Shown: piece after piece, positions 43,752 through 52,242 of the stretch | Position numbering within the stretch: the stretch's first letter is position 1 | How the letters are laid out: each line of letters opens with the position of its first letter | Source: an uncultured Caldilineaceae bacterium | GTDB lineage: Bacteria; Chloroflexota; Anaerolineae; Caldilineales; Caldilineaceae | Direction of reading: 5' to 3' | Assembly (NCBI GenBank): GCA_958295915.1 | Contig: OY282381.1 | Span: forward strand, 1,572,722 to 1,636,721 | Length of the DNA: 64,000 nucleotides | Position numbers and translations under genes: made by a program | The notes under the pieces: generated by a model | Told to the model about the DNA's origin: nothing | The model's input: the letters and a program-made list of their open reading frames with translations, nothing else | The model's database searches: none

Positions 43752-44933
43752 TTAACGAGCCTTATGTGGTGTATCGGTGGTATAGCGTTGGCCGGCCTTG
43801 ACGATCTGCGTTGGCATGAGCCGCTGTCTACCGCTACGCGTCGCGCCCTTTGAATCGATGAGTTTGAAGTCGCCCTCCTCCACGGCAAGGACAACCGCGT
43901 CACCCCAGGCGCCCGGTTTCAGCGCGCCAATCGTGTCGGCCATGCCTATAGCGGCCGCGGGCTCCGCTGTTGCCTTCGCCAGGGCATCGTTCAGTGGTAG
44001 GCCGAGGTGGAGAAATTTCGATATGGTCGTCGTCAGGTCGAAAACCGGGCCTTCCACATTGTAGATGTGGAGATCGCTGGAAATCGTCTGAGGCAGAAAA
44101 CCCTGCGCGAGCGCCGACTCGGCCACCTGCCAGTCGAAGCTGCCGGCCCCGTGGCCTACATCAAAGATGACACCTCGTTCTCTTGCCGCCAGCACTGACT
44201 CCCGTATGCGCCCCGCGTCATTCAGGATGCCACACGGGTCCGCGTGAAAGCAATGCGTCAGAATATCTCTGCTGCCCATCACGGCCAAAATCTCGTCGAT
44301 GGAGTCGGCCCACGCATCCTGGGGATGAACCATGATCGGCAGCCCGGCCGAGTCGGCTGCCTCCCGGGCCAGGTGGAGTGGTCGCAAACCTGCTTCGGGG
44401 CTGACCAGCGAGTTCCTGGTCAGACGCACTTTCACACCGAGTATGCGGTCCCGGTTCGACTCGATTGTCGCCAAGGCGCGCTCCACATTGGCAAAGCGGA
44501 TGTCCTGCAGCTCGCCAATCTCCCCGTTTAACATGCCCTGGCTCGAAATATTGAGTTGGGCGAAGAGGGTGGTTGCACTGACATCGATGACATATTTGCG
44601 GAACCCGGGGAAGGTATCGGCCCCGGCCGATCCGGCATCGACTGCTGTAGTCACACCGTGGGCGATACAGTGGTGGTCCGGCTCGATACCATAGTGGCTG
44701 ATGCCGGGGAAGACGTGGACATGGAGATCGATGAGGCCTGGGGCGACAATGTGGCCATCGCAATCGATGACTTCACGCGCGTTGGCTGTCGGCAACGCAT
44801 CACCTACAGCGGCCACAAGACCGTCCCGAAAGGCTACATCTGCACGGGTATGGAGGGATTGGGCGGGATCCACGACCGTGCCGCCCTTGAGGATCAGGTC
44901 GAAGTGATTTACGCTTTCGATTTGCATGGTCAA
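43752..44933 (-). CDS. Amidohydrolase/deacetylase family metallohydrolase
   Basis: The 393-residue protein has HXH in DLHVHVFPG (about residue 70), the likely carboxylated lysine in GVKVRLTRN (about 150), further histidines in MVHPQDA and LTHCFHADP, and the acid in GSFDWQ. It resembles the dihydroorotase-related EF_0837-type amidohydrolases. Members remove acyl or amide groups; a role in deacetylating an amino sugar from this locus is possible. The gene faces the GH36-like gene tail to tail. Confidence 0.85.
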   Translation of the reverse strand: MTMQIESVNHFDLILKGGTVVDPAQSLHTRADVAFRDGLVAAVGDALPTANAREVIDCDGHIVAPGLIDLHVHVFPGISHYGIEPDHHCIAHGVTTAVDAGSAGADTFPGFRKYVIDVSATTLFAQLNISSQGMLNGEIGELQDIRFANVERALATIESNRDRILGVKVRLTRNSLVSPEAGLRPLHLAREAADSAGLPIMVHPQDAWADSIDEILAVMGSRDILTHCFHADPCGILNDAGRIRESVLAARERGVIFDVGHGAGSFDWQVAESALAQGFLPQTISSDLHIYNVEGPVFDLTTTISKFLHLGLPLNDALAKATAEPAAAIGMADTIGALKPGAWGDAVVLAVEEGDFKLIDSKGATRSGRQRLMPTQIVKAGQRYTTDTPHKAR

Positions 44934-44984
44934 CCTCTCTGTAACTAAGTCTGTTCATTGGTCAGTTCGGCGCAGATCGACAGC

Positions 44985-45007
44985 GCGCCTCTGCTCGAAA
45001 GAGGCGC
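44985..45007. repeat. GCTCGAA-loop hairpin repeat ahead of the kinase promoter
   Basis: Arms GCGCCTCT and AGAGGCGC with loop GCTCGAA. The arms differ from the GCGCCCTT/AAGGGCGC form on both sides, preserving pairing. Confidence 0.9.
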
Positions 45008-45027
45008 ATTCAACGTTTTTTTCTTCA

Positions 45028-45056
45028 TTTACAAGCTCTGTTCCATCGGCTATACT
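45028..45056 (+). promoter_or_regulatory. Promoter of the Ser/Thr kinase gene
   Basis: TTTACA and TATACT are spaced 17 bp. The surrounding 37 bp closely match the promoter at 18002-18030. Confidence 0.6.
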
Positions 45057-45107
45057 GTACCTTACGAGGAGCGTGCAGAGCCAATCATTGTCGCCAAAGA
45101 AGCTGTC

Positions 45108-46019
45108 ATGTCTTACAGCGCCACCGAGAGAAACAATCAGCTCCCCATACCTACCCGGGTGGGACAGTACCGGGTATTGGAACCCCTGGGACAGGGCGCG
45201 ACATCCGTTGTGTATCGCGCGCAAGACCTAAGCGGTCGCCAGGTGGCGCTCAAGACGCTCAACTCTATGGCCGCAAGCCACCCTCATATGCGCTCCTGCT
45301 TTAAGATAGAGTACCGTACGCTGGCCCAATTGCGCCATTCCGGTATTCTGCGGGTCTTCGGCGCTGGTGAAGCCAACGGCCTCCTATTTATGGCGATGGA
45401 GCTAATCCAGGGCGAAACTCTGGAGCAATTTCTCCAACGCGCGCATGCAATTAGCGAAATTGCGGCCATCGACATTGCCCATCAGATGGCCGAAGCGCTG
45501 GACTATCTCCACAACCGCGGCCATGTCCATCGGGATGTAAAATCATCCAACATTCTGCTAGAGCCGGGCGGGCGCGCAGTGCTCTTTGACTTCGGCACTG
45601 TCTACAACAGCCAACAGCCTACAGAGAACGCACAGGGCGTCTATGGAACGCCGGCCTTTCTGGCGCCGGAGCAGATTCTCGAGGACAAGCCGATTGATGG
45701 AAGCGCCGATCTGTATAGCCTTGGCGTGGCGCTCTATCTGATGGTAGCGGGCCGCAAGCCCTTTTACGGCTCGCGGGAAGAGGTGCTGGACGCGCATCTC
45801 CACCAGCAGCCACCCCCTCCTTCAGAATTCCGCTGGGTCTCGCCTGAATTGGAGCGGGTCATTCTGAAGGCGCTCGCCAAGCGGCCGGCGGAGCGCTATG
45901 AGAGCGGCGCGGCCTTTGCCCAAGCACTGGAAGAGGTGGAGGTGGAAGCGGAGGAACCCAAGCCTCCGCTGGCCACGCGGCTGAACGCGTGGCTGCACGA
46001 GACGGTTCTGCCGGACTGA
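45108..46019 (+). CDS. Serine/threonine protein kinase (soluble Hanks type)
   Basis: The 303-residue protein is little more than a kinase domain. It has a glycine loop LGQGATSVVY (28-37), Lys49 in VALKT, the catalytic loop HRDVKSSN (141-148), DFG (161-163) and LAPEQ near 189. No membrane helix or PASTA/sensor domain is present, so it is likely cytoplasmic. Its substrate is unknown. I chose the ATG at 45108, which starts just before the kinase fold; an upstream frame from 44958 overlaps the promoter. sdhB converges on it. Confidence 0.9.
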   Translation: MSYSATERNNQLPIPTRVGQYRVLEPLGQGATSVVYRAQDLSGRQVALKTLNSMAASHPHMRSCFKIEYRTLAQLRHSGILRVFGAGEANGLLFMAMELIQGETLEQFLQRAHAISEIAAIDIAHQMAEALDYLHNRGHVHRDVKSSNILLEPGGRAVLFDFGTVYNSQQPTENAQGVYGTPAFLAPEQILEDKPIDGSADLYSLGVALYLMVAGRKPFYGSREEVLDAHLHQQPPPPSEFRWVSPELERVILKALAKRPAERYESGAAFAQALEEVEVEAEEPKPPLATRLNAWLHETVLPD

Positions 46020-46023
46020 GTCG

Positions 46024-46722
46024 TCAGTCGCCGCCATTCATCAGAGCCAACTTCACTTCACCGATGGCCCTTGTCACATCGATCTCGCGCGGGCAGGCCT
46101 GCACGCAGTTGAAGACCGTACGACAGCGCCACACACCGTCCACATCGTTCAGCGCGCGTAGCCGGAGATCAGCGGCTGTGTCGCGGTCGTCAAAGATGAA
46201 GCGATGGGCCTGGACGATCGCGGCCGGGCCGATATAATCCTCATTGGCCCAGAAGCTGGGGCAAGAGGTGGTGCAGGCTGCGCACAGAATACATTTCGTC
46301 GTATCGTCGAAGCGTGCGCGGGCTTCCTGGCTCTGTCGCCGCTCGCCGGCTGCGGGCAGTTCTTCGTTGATCAGATAGGGCAATACGGCTCGGTATTTGG
46401 CGAAGAAAGGTTCCATATCCACCACCAGATCCTTGATCAGCGGCATCGAGCGCAGAGCTTCCACCTGGCACACGTCGCCCACATCCTGCATGAGCACTTT
46501 GCAGGCCAGGGCATTGCGTCCATTGATCACCATGGCATCGCTGCCGCAGATGCCGTGGGCGCAGGAGCGCCGCAATGTAAGTGTGCCGTCCTGATACCAC
46601 TTCACCTGATGCAGAGCGTCCAGCACCCGATCTGTCGCTTCCACATCAACCCAGTATTCTCCCCACCAGGGACTGGAATCGGTCTCTGGATTGAATCGGC
46701 GAATTCTCATTTTAATGCGCAT
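46024..46722 (-). CDS. sdhB: Succinate dehydrogenase iron-sulfur subunit
   Basis: The 232-residue protein carries the [2Fe-2S] cluster motif CAHGICGSD with NALAC, and two further clusters in CILCAACTTSCP and CVQACP. The Asp in CGSD replaces a cysteine, as in the E. coli enzyme. It passes electrons from the flavin subunit to quinone at the inner membrane. It is the last gene of a compact sdhCDAB operon and starts one base after the sdhA stop. Confidence 0.96.
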   Translation of the reverse strand: MRIKMRIRRFNPETDSSPWWGEYWVDVEATDRVLDALHQVKWYQDGTLTLRRSCAHGICGSDAMVINGRNALACKVLMQDVGDVCQVEALRSMPLIKDLVVDMEPFFAKYRAVLPYLINEELPAAGERRQSQEARARFDDTTKCILCAACTTSCPSFWANEDYIGPAAIVQAHRFIFDDRDTAADLRLRALNDVDGVWRCRTVFNCVQACPREIDVTRAIGEVKLALMNGGD

Positions 46723-46723
46723 C

Positions 46724-48457
46724 TTAGTACGTTCGCTCCTTCGGATGGTGGTTTGTGATGGTCACCGGCGCGTAGTCGAGGCTGATCTGCCCATCCATCT
46801 TTGACGCGTAGGTGTGGGCGAGCCAGTTCTCATCGTCACGGGCTTTGTAATCTTCGCGGCTGTGCGCGCCCCGACTTTCCTGGCGGGCCAGCGCGCTGGC
46901 CGCGGTGATCTCGGCAAGGTCCAGGAGATTGCGCAGTTCAATGGCTTCCAGAATGTCGGTATTGAAGCGCTTGCCCTTGTCCATCACAGTGATGTCTTGG
47001 GCGCATTCCTGGAGTTCCCGCACCCGCGTCAGCGCTATCTGTATGCCCTCTTCTGTGCGGAAAACGCCTACATGGTCCATCATCAGCGACTGCATTTCGG
47101 CGCGCAGATCAGCGACATTGTAGTTGCCGGCATGGCGCAACATCGTATCCAGCATTGCCTGCGCAGGCTCCCAGGTCTCTGCTGGCAGCTCCGCCCAGTC
47201 GTTCTGTTGGCAGTATGTCGCCGCTACTTTGCCGGCCCGCTTACCGAAGACGACCAGATCGACAAGGCTGTTTGTGCCCAGACGATTGGCGCCATGCACA
47301 CTGACGCAGGCCACTTCACCGGCGGCGTAGAAACCGGGCACGATTGCGCCCTGGGCGTTGCGCTGGACTTCGCCGTCCACATTGGTAGGAATACCGCCCA
47401 TTGCATAGTGGGCCGTAGGCTGCACAGGCATCGGCTCCAGCGCCGGGTCGATGCCGAGATATGTTTTACAGAACTCGGCGCTGTCCGCCAGTTTCGTCTC
47501 CACTACGTTGCGGCCCAGGTGGGTAGCGTCGAGATGGACGTAGCGTCCGCCGTCGATCCCCTTGTTGTTGCGAATCTCCAGATAGATGGCCCGGCTGACC
47601 ACATCGCGGCTGGCCAGGTCTTTCAGGTTGGGCGCGTAACGCTCCATAAAACGTTCGCCGTCCCTGTTGCGCAGAATGCCGCCCTCGCCGCGAACGCCTT
47701 CGGTGATGAGAATACCCATCTTATAGATGCCCGTGGGGTGGAATTGGAAGAATTCCATATCCTCTAAGGGGATGCCTTTGTGCAGGGCGATAGCGGGGCC
47801 GTCGCCGGTGAGGCTGTGGGCGTTGCTGGTGATCTCCCAGAGGCGGCCAAAGCCGCCGGTGGCGAAGATCAAGGCTTTGGCGTGAAAGACGTGCAGGTCG
47901 CCGCTGTCGATCTCATAGGCGACAACGCCGCAAGCCTGTCCGTCGGCAGACAGCAGCAGGTCCAGCAGGTGGAACTCATCAAAGAAGCGCACGGCGCGCG
48001 CGATGCACTGCTGGTAGAGAGTCTGCAAAATCATGTGGCCGGTGCGGTCGGCGGCATGACAGGCCCGGCGCACCGGTTTTTCGCCGAAGTTGCTGGTATG
48101 GCCGCCAAAGGGGCGCTGGGCGATCTTGCCATCAGGCGTGCGGTCGAAGGGCAGGCCCATGTGTTCCAGCTCGTATATGACGTCGATGGCTTCCTGGCAC
48201 ATAATATCTACGGCATCCTGGTCGGCGAGATAATCGCTGCCTTTGATCGTATCAAAGGTGTGCCATTCGGCCCGGTCTTCTTCCAGATTGCCCAGCGCTG
48301 CGCCGATCCCTCCCTGCGCCGTGCCCGTATGGCTGCGGGTGGGATAGAGCTTTGTCAGGACAGCTGTATCGCTCCCCTGGCCGGCGTAGAGCGCCGCCAT
48401 CAGGCCGGCGCCGCCGGCTCCGACAACGACGGTTTCAAACTTGTGCGTGTGAATCAT
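46724..48457 (-). CDS. sdhA: Succinate dehydrogenase flavoprotein subunit
   Basis: The 577-residue protein has the FAD dinucleotide motif VVGAGGAGLMAAL (about 11-23), the flavin-linking histidine in RSHTGTAQGG, and the substrate-site motifs FGGHTS and HGANRLGTNSL. It oxidises succinate to fumarate in the citric acid cycle. The start codon follows immediately on the sdhD stop, which suggests coupled translation. Confidence 0.97.
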   Translation of the reverse strand: MIHTHKFETVVVGAGGAGLMAALYAGQGSDTAVLTKLYPTRSHTGTAQGGIGAALGNLEEDRAEWHTFDTIKGSDYLADQDAVDIMCQEAIDVIYELEHMGLPFDRTPDGKIAQRPFGGHTSNFGEKPVRRACHAADRTGHMILQTLYQQCIARAVRFFDEFHLLDLLLSADGQACGVVAYEIDSGDLHVFHAKALIFATGGFGRLWEITSNAHSLTGDGPAIALHKGIPLEDMEFFQFHPTGIYKMGILITEGVRGEGGILRNRDGERFMERYAPNLKDLASRDVVSRAIYLEIRNNKGIDGGRYVHLDATHLGRNVVETKLADSAEFCKTYLGIDPALEPMPVQPTAHYAMGGIPTNVDGEVQRNAQGAIVPGFYAAGEVACVSVHGANRLGTNSLVDLVVFGKRAGKVAATYCQQNDWAELPAETWEPAQAMLDTMLRHAGNYNVADLRAEMQSLMMDHVGVFRTEEGIQIALTRVRELQECAQDITVMDKGKRFNTDILEAIELRNLLDLAEITAASALARQESRGAHSREDYKARDDENWLAHTYASKMDGQISLDYAPVTITNHHPKERTY

Positions 48458-48883
48458 TTATCCCATCCCTATCAGGCGGCCGAGGCCGCCGACGCCAAAA
48501 ATAATCGCCAGGCTACCGGCCAGGATCAACAGGCCACCGATGCCGTAGACAATGCCGGTGAGCATCAGATTGAGAAATCTGTTATGCACGTAATCGTTGA
48601 TTGAAAAGCGGACGCCATTCATGCCGTGCGCCATGCCGATGAACAGAAGCGAGGCGTCGAACAGGCGCCAGAACAGCCCGGCCGGGCCTGACCAGCGTGC
48701 GTCAATGTTCTCGAAGGTGATATTCTCCACCCGCACCACCATGTGCATATAGAGCAGATGGAACACGACAGTGACAAACATCACCAGGCCGCTCAGGCGC
48801 ATAAACAGCCAGATTCGTCCTTCGTGATTGGGCGCGCCGTAGCGGGTTTTCACTCTTGCTGCCCGTCCCGTTGTAACAGTCAT
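48458..48883 (-). CDS. sdhD: Succinate dehydrogenase membrane subunit (hydrophobic anchor)
   Basis: From the ATG at 48883 the protein has 141 residues with three membrane segments. Histidines that may bind haem or quinone lie in FHLLYMH and MAHGMNGVR. A longer frame to 48946 overlaps sdhC and is not preferred, because GAGGAGCGC lies just before the ATG at 48883. It anchors the catalytic subunits to the membrane. Confidence 0.88.
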   Translation of the reverse strand: MTVTTGRAARVKTRYGAPNHEGRIWLFMRLSGLVMFVTVVFHLLYMHMVVRVENITFENIDARWSGPAGLFWRLFDASLLFIGMAHGMNGVRFSINDYVHNRFLNLMLTGIVYGIGGLLILAGSLAIIFGVGGLGRLIGMG

Positions 48884-48893
48884 GTTGCGCTCC

Positions 48894-49280
48894 TCAGAAA
48901 AGGCTGTGCAGGGTGATGATCGCGGCCGGGACAAGCACCACGGCAACGAGTACTAACTCAATACGCACGATCGTCCGTTGATATTTGCCCAGCGTCGGAA
49001 AGAAGTCGATGATGATGATACGCATGCCGTTGGCCGCGTGGTAGAGCACACCGAACAGCAGAAAGACTTCCAGCACTTTTGCCGGCGGCGAGGTGTACAA
49101 GGTCGCGTGCACCCATGCATACGGCCCCGGCCCGATTGCGGCGACAAAGATACTGACGATGTGCATATACAGGAAGAGCGCAATGCCAAGACCGCTGGCC
49201 CGGTGCAATATCCAGGCCCATTGCCCCTCTGCTCCTCTGTAGGTTATGCCTTTGTAGATCGATTCTACGAGGGCAGCCAT
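48894..49280 (-). CDS. sdhC: Succinate dehydrogenase cytochrome b subunit
   Basis: The 128-residue protein has three membrane helices. Motifs LHRASGLGIALFLYMH and LYHAANGMRII carry the serine/arginine and haem-binding histidines of the family. It is the first gene of the sdhCDAB operon. AAAGGAGAT lies 6 nt before the ATG. The promoter should lie between here and the AT-rich patch at 49300. Confidence 0.92.
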   Translation of the reverse strand: MAALVESIYKGITYRGAEGQWAWILHRASGLGIALFLYMHIVSIFVAAIGPGPYAWVHATLYTSPPAKVLEVFLLFGVLYHAANGMRIIIIDFFPTLGKYQRTIVRIELVLVAVVLVPAAIITLHSLF

Positions 49281-49401
49281 TGGATGGGATCTCCTTTCGC
49301 AGGACGCGAATTTGAGATAGATGGTAAATAGTAAGAATAGAAAAACGTATGTAGGTTGCCTAGAGGTTAGTCAAAAACGCGCCCTTCATCTAACAAATTG
49401 A

Positions 49402-49539
49402 AAGATTTATCGTTGGAATGTGGATTATTTGAGCGGTCTGTATTTCAGGGATTATGAAGATGTGGAAGTTGATTCCCAAATGATGCGCCCTGAATTTATG
49501 AGGGCATTTGTGGATTATCTCAGGATACTATTCAATTAG
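49402..49539 (+). pseudogene. C-terminal remnant ORF facing the methyltransferase gene
   Basis: A frame without a start codon encodes IYRWNVDYLSGLYFRDYED, then RPEFMRAFVDYLRILFN and a stop, 2 nt from the methyltransferase stop. Its composition is AT-rich like that gene and unlike the surroundings. It could be the tail of a lost restriction endonuclease or another co-acquired gene. No family is recognisable. Confidence 0.4.
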
Positions 49540-49541
49540 TC

Positions 49542-50345
49542 CTACCTGTTCAAATCGACTCCGCACTCGTTCAGAATCCTTTTGCGAGCCAACTTACAAT
49601 ACGCCTCTGATAATTCAATGCCTGTTGCTCGTCGCCTGTTGAGAATGGCTTCTATCATTGTCGTTCCTGATCCATTAAATGGGTCGAGCACTGTATCTTC
49701 CATAAAAGAGAACAGTTGAATACAACGTTTAGGAAGTTCACGGGGGAATGGAGCTTCATGGCCTATACGTTTTCGACTTTCGCCGGGAAATGTCCACAAG
49801 CCATTTGCCCATTCTTTGAAATCATCGCCACTGATTGTCGAAGTTCCCTGATTGCCTCTTCGCCAATTGTCTTTATACAGAATAATGATGGTTTCAACAG
49901 GAGCGATTACATGGGGGGCGCTGGCTGATTTCCAGCTGCCCCAAGCTGTGCGTTTTGATATGTTGCCTTCATTCCAGATTATTGTTGCATGGTATTTCCA
50001 TCCTGAATCCATAGCCGCTCTGGTTATATCAGCAGAAAGTGGGGCTTTACCCTGTCTGTTTTTATCTAATGATACATTGACGCAAAGTCTGCCGCCCGAT
50101 TTCGCCCATTCAAAGCAGTTCTGCAACCATTTATAAGAAAATTTCATGTATTCTTCATAAGCAATCGTATCATCACTCTCGTCATAGGCCATTCCCACAT
50201 TATAGGGCGGCGATGTAATGATAAGATCAACTGTATCAGAAGGAATCAGAGATTCATCTAAGGCATCCCCTTTTATCAATCTGTTTTCTAAACTATCGCC
50301 ATAAACGAGAGGCTTTTGAATCAAAACTTGCGCGCGCATGATCAT
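49542..50345 (-). CDS. Site-specific DNA methyltransferase, beta class (N4-cytosine or N6-adenine)
   Basis: The 267-residue protein has the catalytic motif TSPPYNVG (about 44-51) near the N-terminus and the AdoMet-binding motif LDPFNGSGTT near residue 222, the beta-class order. Enzymes of this type methylate adenine N6 or cytosine N4 in a short DNA site. An ATG at 50339 is equally possible and better spaced from AAAAGG. The gene is AT-rich compared with its neighbours, which points to recent transfer. No intact restriction enzyme is adjacent, so it may be an orphan. Confidence 0.9.
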   Translation of the reverse strand: MIMRAQVLIQKPLVYGDSLENRLIKGDALDESLIPSDTVDLIITSPPYNVGMAYDESDDTIAYEEYMKFSYKWLQNCFEWAKSGGRLCVNVSLDKNRQGKAPLSADITRAAMDSGWKYHATIIWNEGNISKRTAWGSWKSASAPHVIAPVETIIILYKDNWRRGNQGTSTISGDDFKEWANGLWTFPGESRKRIGHEAPFPRELPKRCIQLFSFMEDTVLDPFNGSGTTMIEAILNRRRATGIELSEAYCKLARKRILNECGVDLNR

Positions 50346-50540
50346 TGCCTTTTCTTAAGAGGGTACTCTATGCCTTCCTTTCAGTATACCTATAATGAAG
50401 AAAAAAACAAATTCTCAGAGATCATAGGGCGCGTCTCAAAATGGGGGTGAGTTTCTGGCTACCTCTGGACAGCTACACTGGATTCGGCAATTTGCTGGTC
50501 TGGGAGCCTCCCCGCCAGATCGGTTCGCACGGGCGCTCTC

Positions 50541-52118
50541 CTACCGCTGGAGTCGCGCCCACCGCAGGCGCGTCAGGAAAACCTCTGGCTTCCAAACATC
50601 TATCTCGACGGTCGGTGTCAGGGTCCTGATGTTGTAGACGACCAGCCGCAATTCGTAAACGCCGGGCAACAGATCAGCGGGAAAATCAAACTGGAACCAC
50701 GTATCGACCGGTTCATGCGCCGACCAGTAGCTCGTCGGCCTGGACTCTGAGTTCGTCAGGACTTCATCCTGCTGGTAGACCTTTCTGTCCCTCGTATCGT
50801 GGAGGCGCAGAGATATGGCGTAATCGACACCCAGCCCGGGGGCGGTCTGCCATTGCATGCCCACCCAAAGAGGCAGATCCCGTCTCAGATTGGCCAGGTC
50901 CTGGGAGGAAAGGCGCTTCTCCCCCTGTTCCAAGGCAAACACTCGGAGATCTATGCCGCCATCGTAGTGGACTACTCGCGCCTCGCGCCGCGGACGGAAG
51001 GGGGCTCCTCCGCCGGCAATGAGTTGCCGGATGCGCGGCAAGAGGTCGGCTGCCGACGCGCCCATCGCGAACTTTCCATCGGCTATACTGAAGCCGCTGA
51101 TGCCGATCACGGCGCCCGTCTCCGAGACCAGAGCGCCTCCGCTCTGTCCTCCTGTAATCGTAGCATCAATCTGGAAGTAGGTGATTCCAACAGAGCGGTT
51201 TTGCCGCAGACGCGACAGGATCCCCTTTACGATCGTCGGCTGCGGGAACGATTCAAACTCGCCTGGGTAGCCGATCAGGTACATGTCGGCGCCGATGGGA
51301 GCGCTCTCCCCGTCGACTAATGGCACGGGTTCCATAGCGGTATTGATCGGGCCCAGCACTGCCAGGTCTGCCTCTCGGTCCCAACCTTTCACCGGCACCG
51401 CATCGTACGCCGCTCCGTTTGGGAATACGACGCGCGCCTCGTCGAAAGGCCAGACCACGTGGGCGTTCGTAACCAGGTGTCTACCTTCGACCAGCACGCC
51501 GCTACCACTCGCGTCGGCTGTCTGGACGAAAACGATCGCCGGAGAAACCTTACTGAAGATTTGGGCGGGGGTAAGTGGGACTGGGATGACGATAGCTATC
51601 TGAACGCCATCCGCATTGATTGCAGTTACCAGAGGAGCGTATATCCACCCCGTCAAGCCTTTATAGTTGATCTGCCACCAGTCGCCGACGGGATTCTTGC
51701 CAGTGATGGGGAACTGTTGGTCTGGCGAGGCCATGCCGATGATAGGGTAGTATGTGCCAGGCCCTCCCCGCACATTCATGTTCTTATTGAGCGCGACAAT
51801 TGGAGTGGGTCTGGGCGTCCGTGTAGGCTTAGGCGTCGGTGTCGGTGTCGCGGGCTGACGCTGGGGCGTGTTCGTCCAAGTAGGACGGGACAGAATAGAT
51901 GAGGCGGACTTGTCGGGCGTGGGGCTATTTGTAAAGATAAAAGATACGATGTACAGAAGGAGCATGACACCGAAAATCAAGCTCACAATCCGCCATATTT
52001 TCACAGGGGATTTTGACGGCGGCGAGTCGAGACTATGACCGCAACGAGTACAGACTAACACAATTTCTGGAATGAACTGGTCGCAGTTCGGGCAGCGTTT
52101 ATAGAGTGTATTTGTCAT
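50541..52118 (-). CDS. Membrane-anchored trypsin-like serine protease with zinc ribbon and SH3 domain
   Basis: The 525-residue protein has a cytoplasmic zinc ribbon (CPNC and CTRCGH, residues 9-27), one membrane helix (about 43-63) and a proline/threonine-rich stalk. An SH3b domain follows (NVRGGPGTYYPIIG to GWIYAPL, about 113-163), then a trypsin-like domain with His in TNAHVV, Asp in READLAVL and Ser in TGGQSGGAL, and a beta-rich C-terminal domain. The protease part would lie outside the membrane. The target is unknown. It stands alone between the methyltransferase and icd. Confidence 0.85.
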   Translation of the reverse strand: MTNTLYKRCPNCDQFIPEIVLVCTRCGHSLDSPPSKSPVKIWRIVSLIFGVMLLLYIVSFIFTNSPTPDKSASSILSRPTWTNTPQRQPATPTPTPKPTRTPRPTPIVALNKNMNVRGGPGTYYPIIGMASPDQQFPITGKNPVGDWWQINYKGLTGWIYAPLVTAINADGVQIAIVIPVPLTPAQIFSKVSPAIVFVQTADASGSGVLVEGRHLVTNAHVVWPFDEARVVFPNGAAYDAVPVKGWDREADLAVLGPINTAMEPVPLVDGESAPIGADMYLIGYPGEFESFPQPTIVKGILSRLRQNRSVGITYFQIDATITGGQSGGALVSETGAVIGISGFSIADGKFAMGASAADLLPRIRQLIAGGGAPFRPRREARVVHYDGGIDLRVFALEQGEKRLSSQDLANLRRDLPLWVGMQWQTAPGLGVDYAISLRLHDTRDRKVYQQDEVLTNSESRPTSYWSAHEPVDTWFQFDFPADLLPGVYELRLVVYNIRTLTPTVEIDVWKPEVFLTRLRWARLQR

Positions 52119-52242
52119 ATGAAAACCTCAGTTTGCAAAAGAGATTTTCGTCATCATCTGCCTGAACCACAACCGGAACAAAATTGGTCAGCGCACGCTA
52201 TAGGCCACCTTGTTCCAGGTATAGCATTTGGGGTGGATAGGG

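Noticed and set aside
51066..51086. Promoter with CCATCGGCTATACT inside the protease gene
   Set aside because: It lies antisense within a coding region with no gene downstream in that direction; probably chance.
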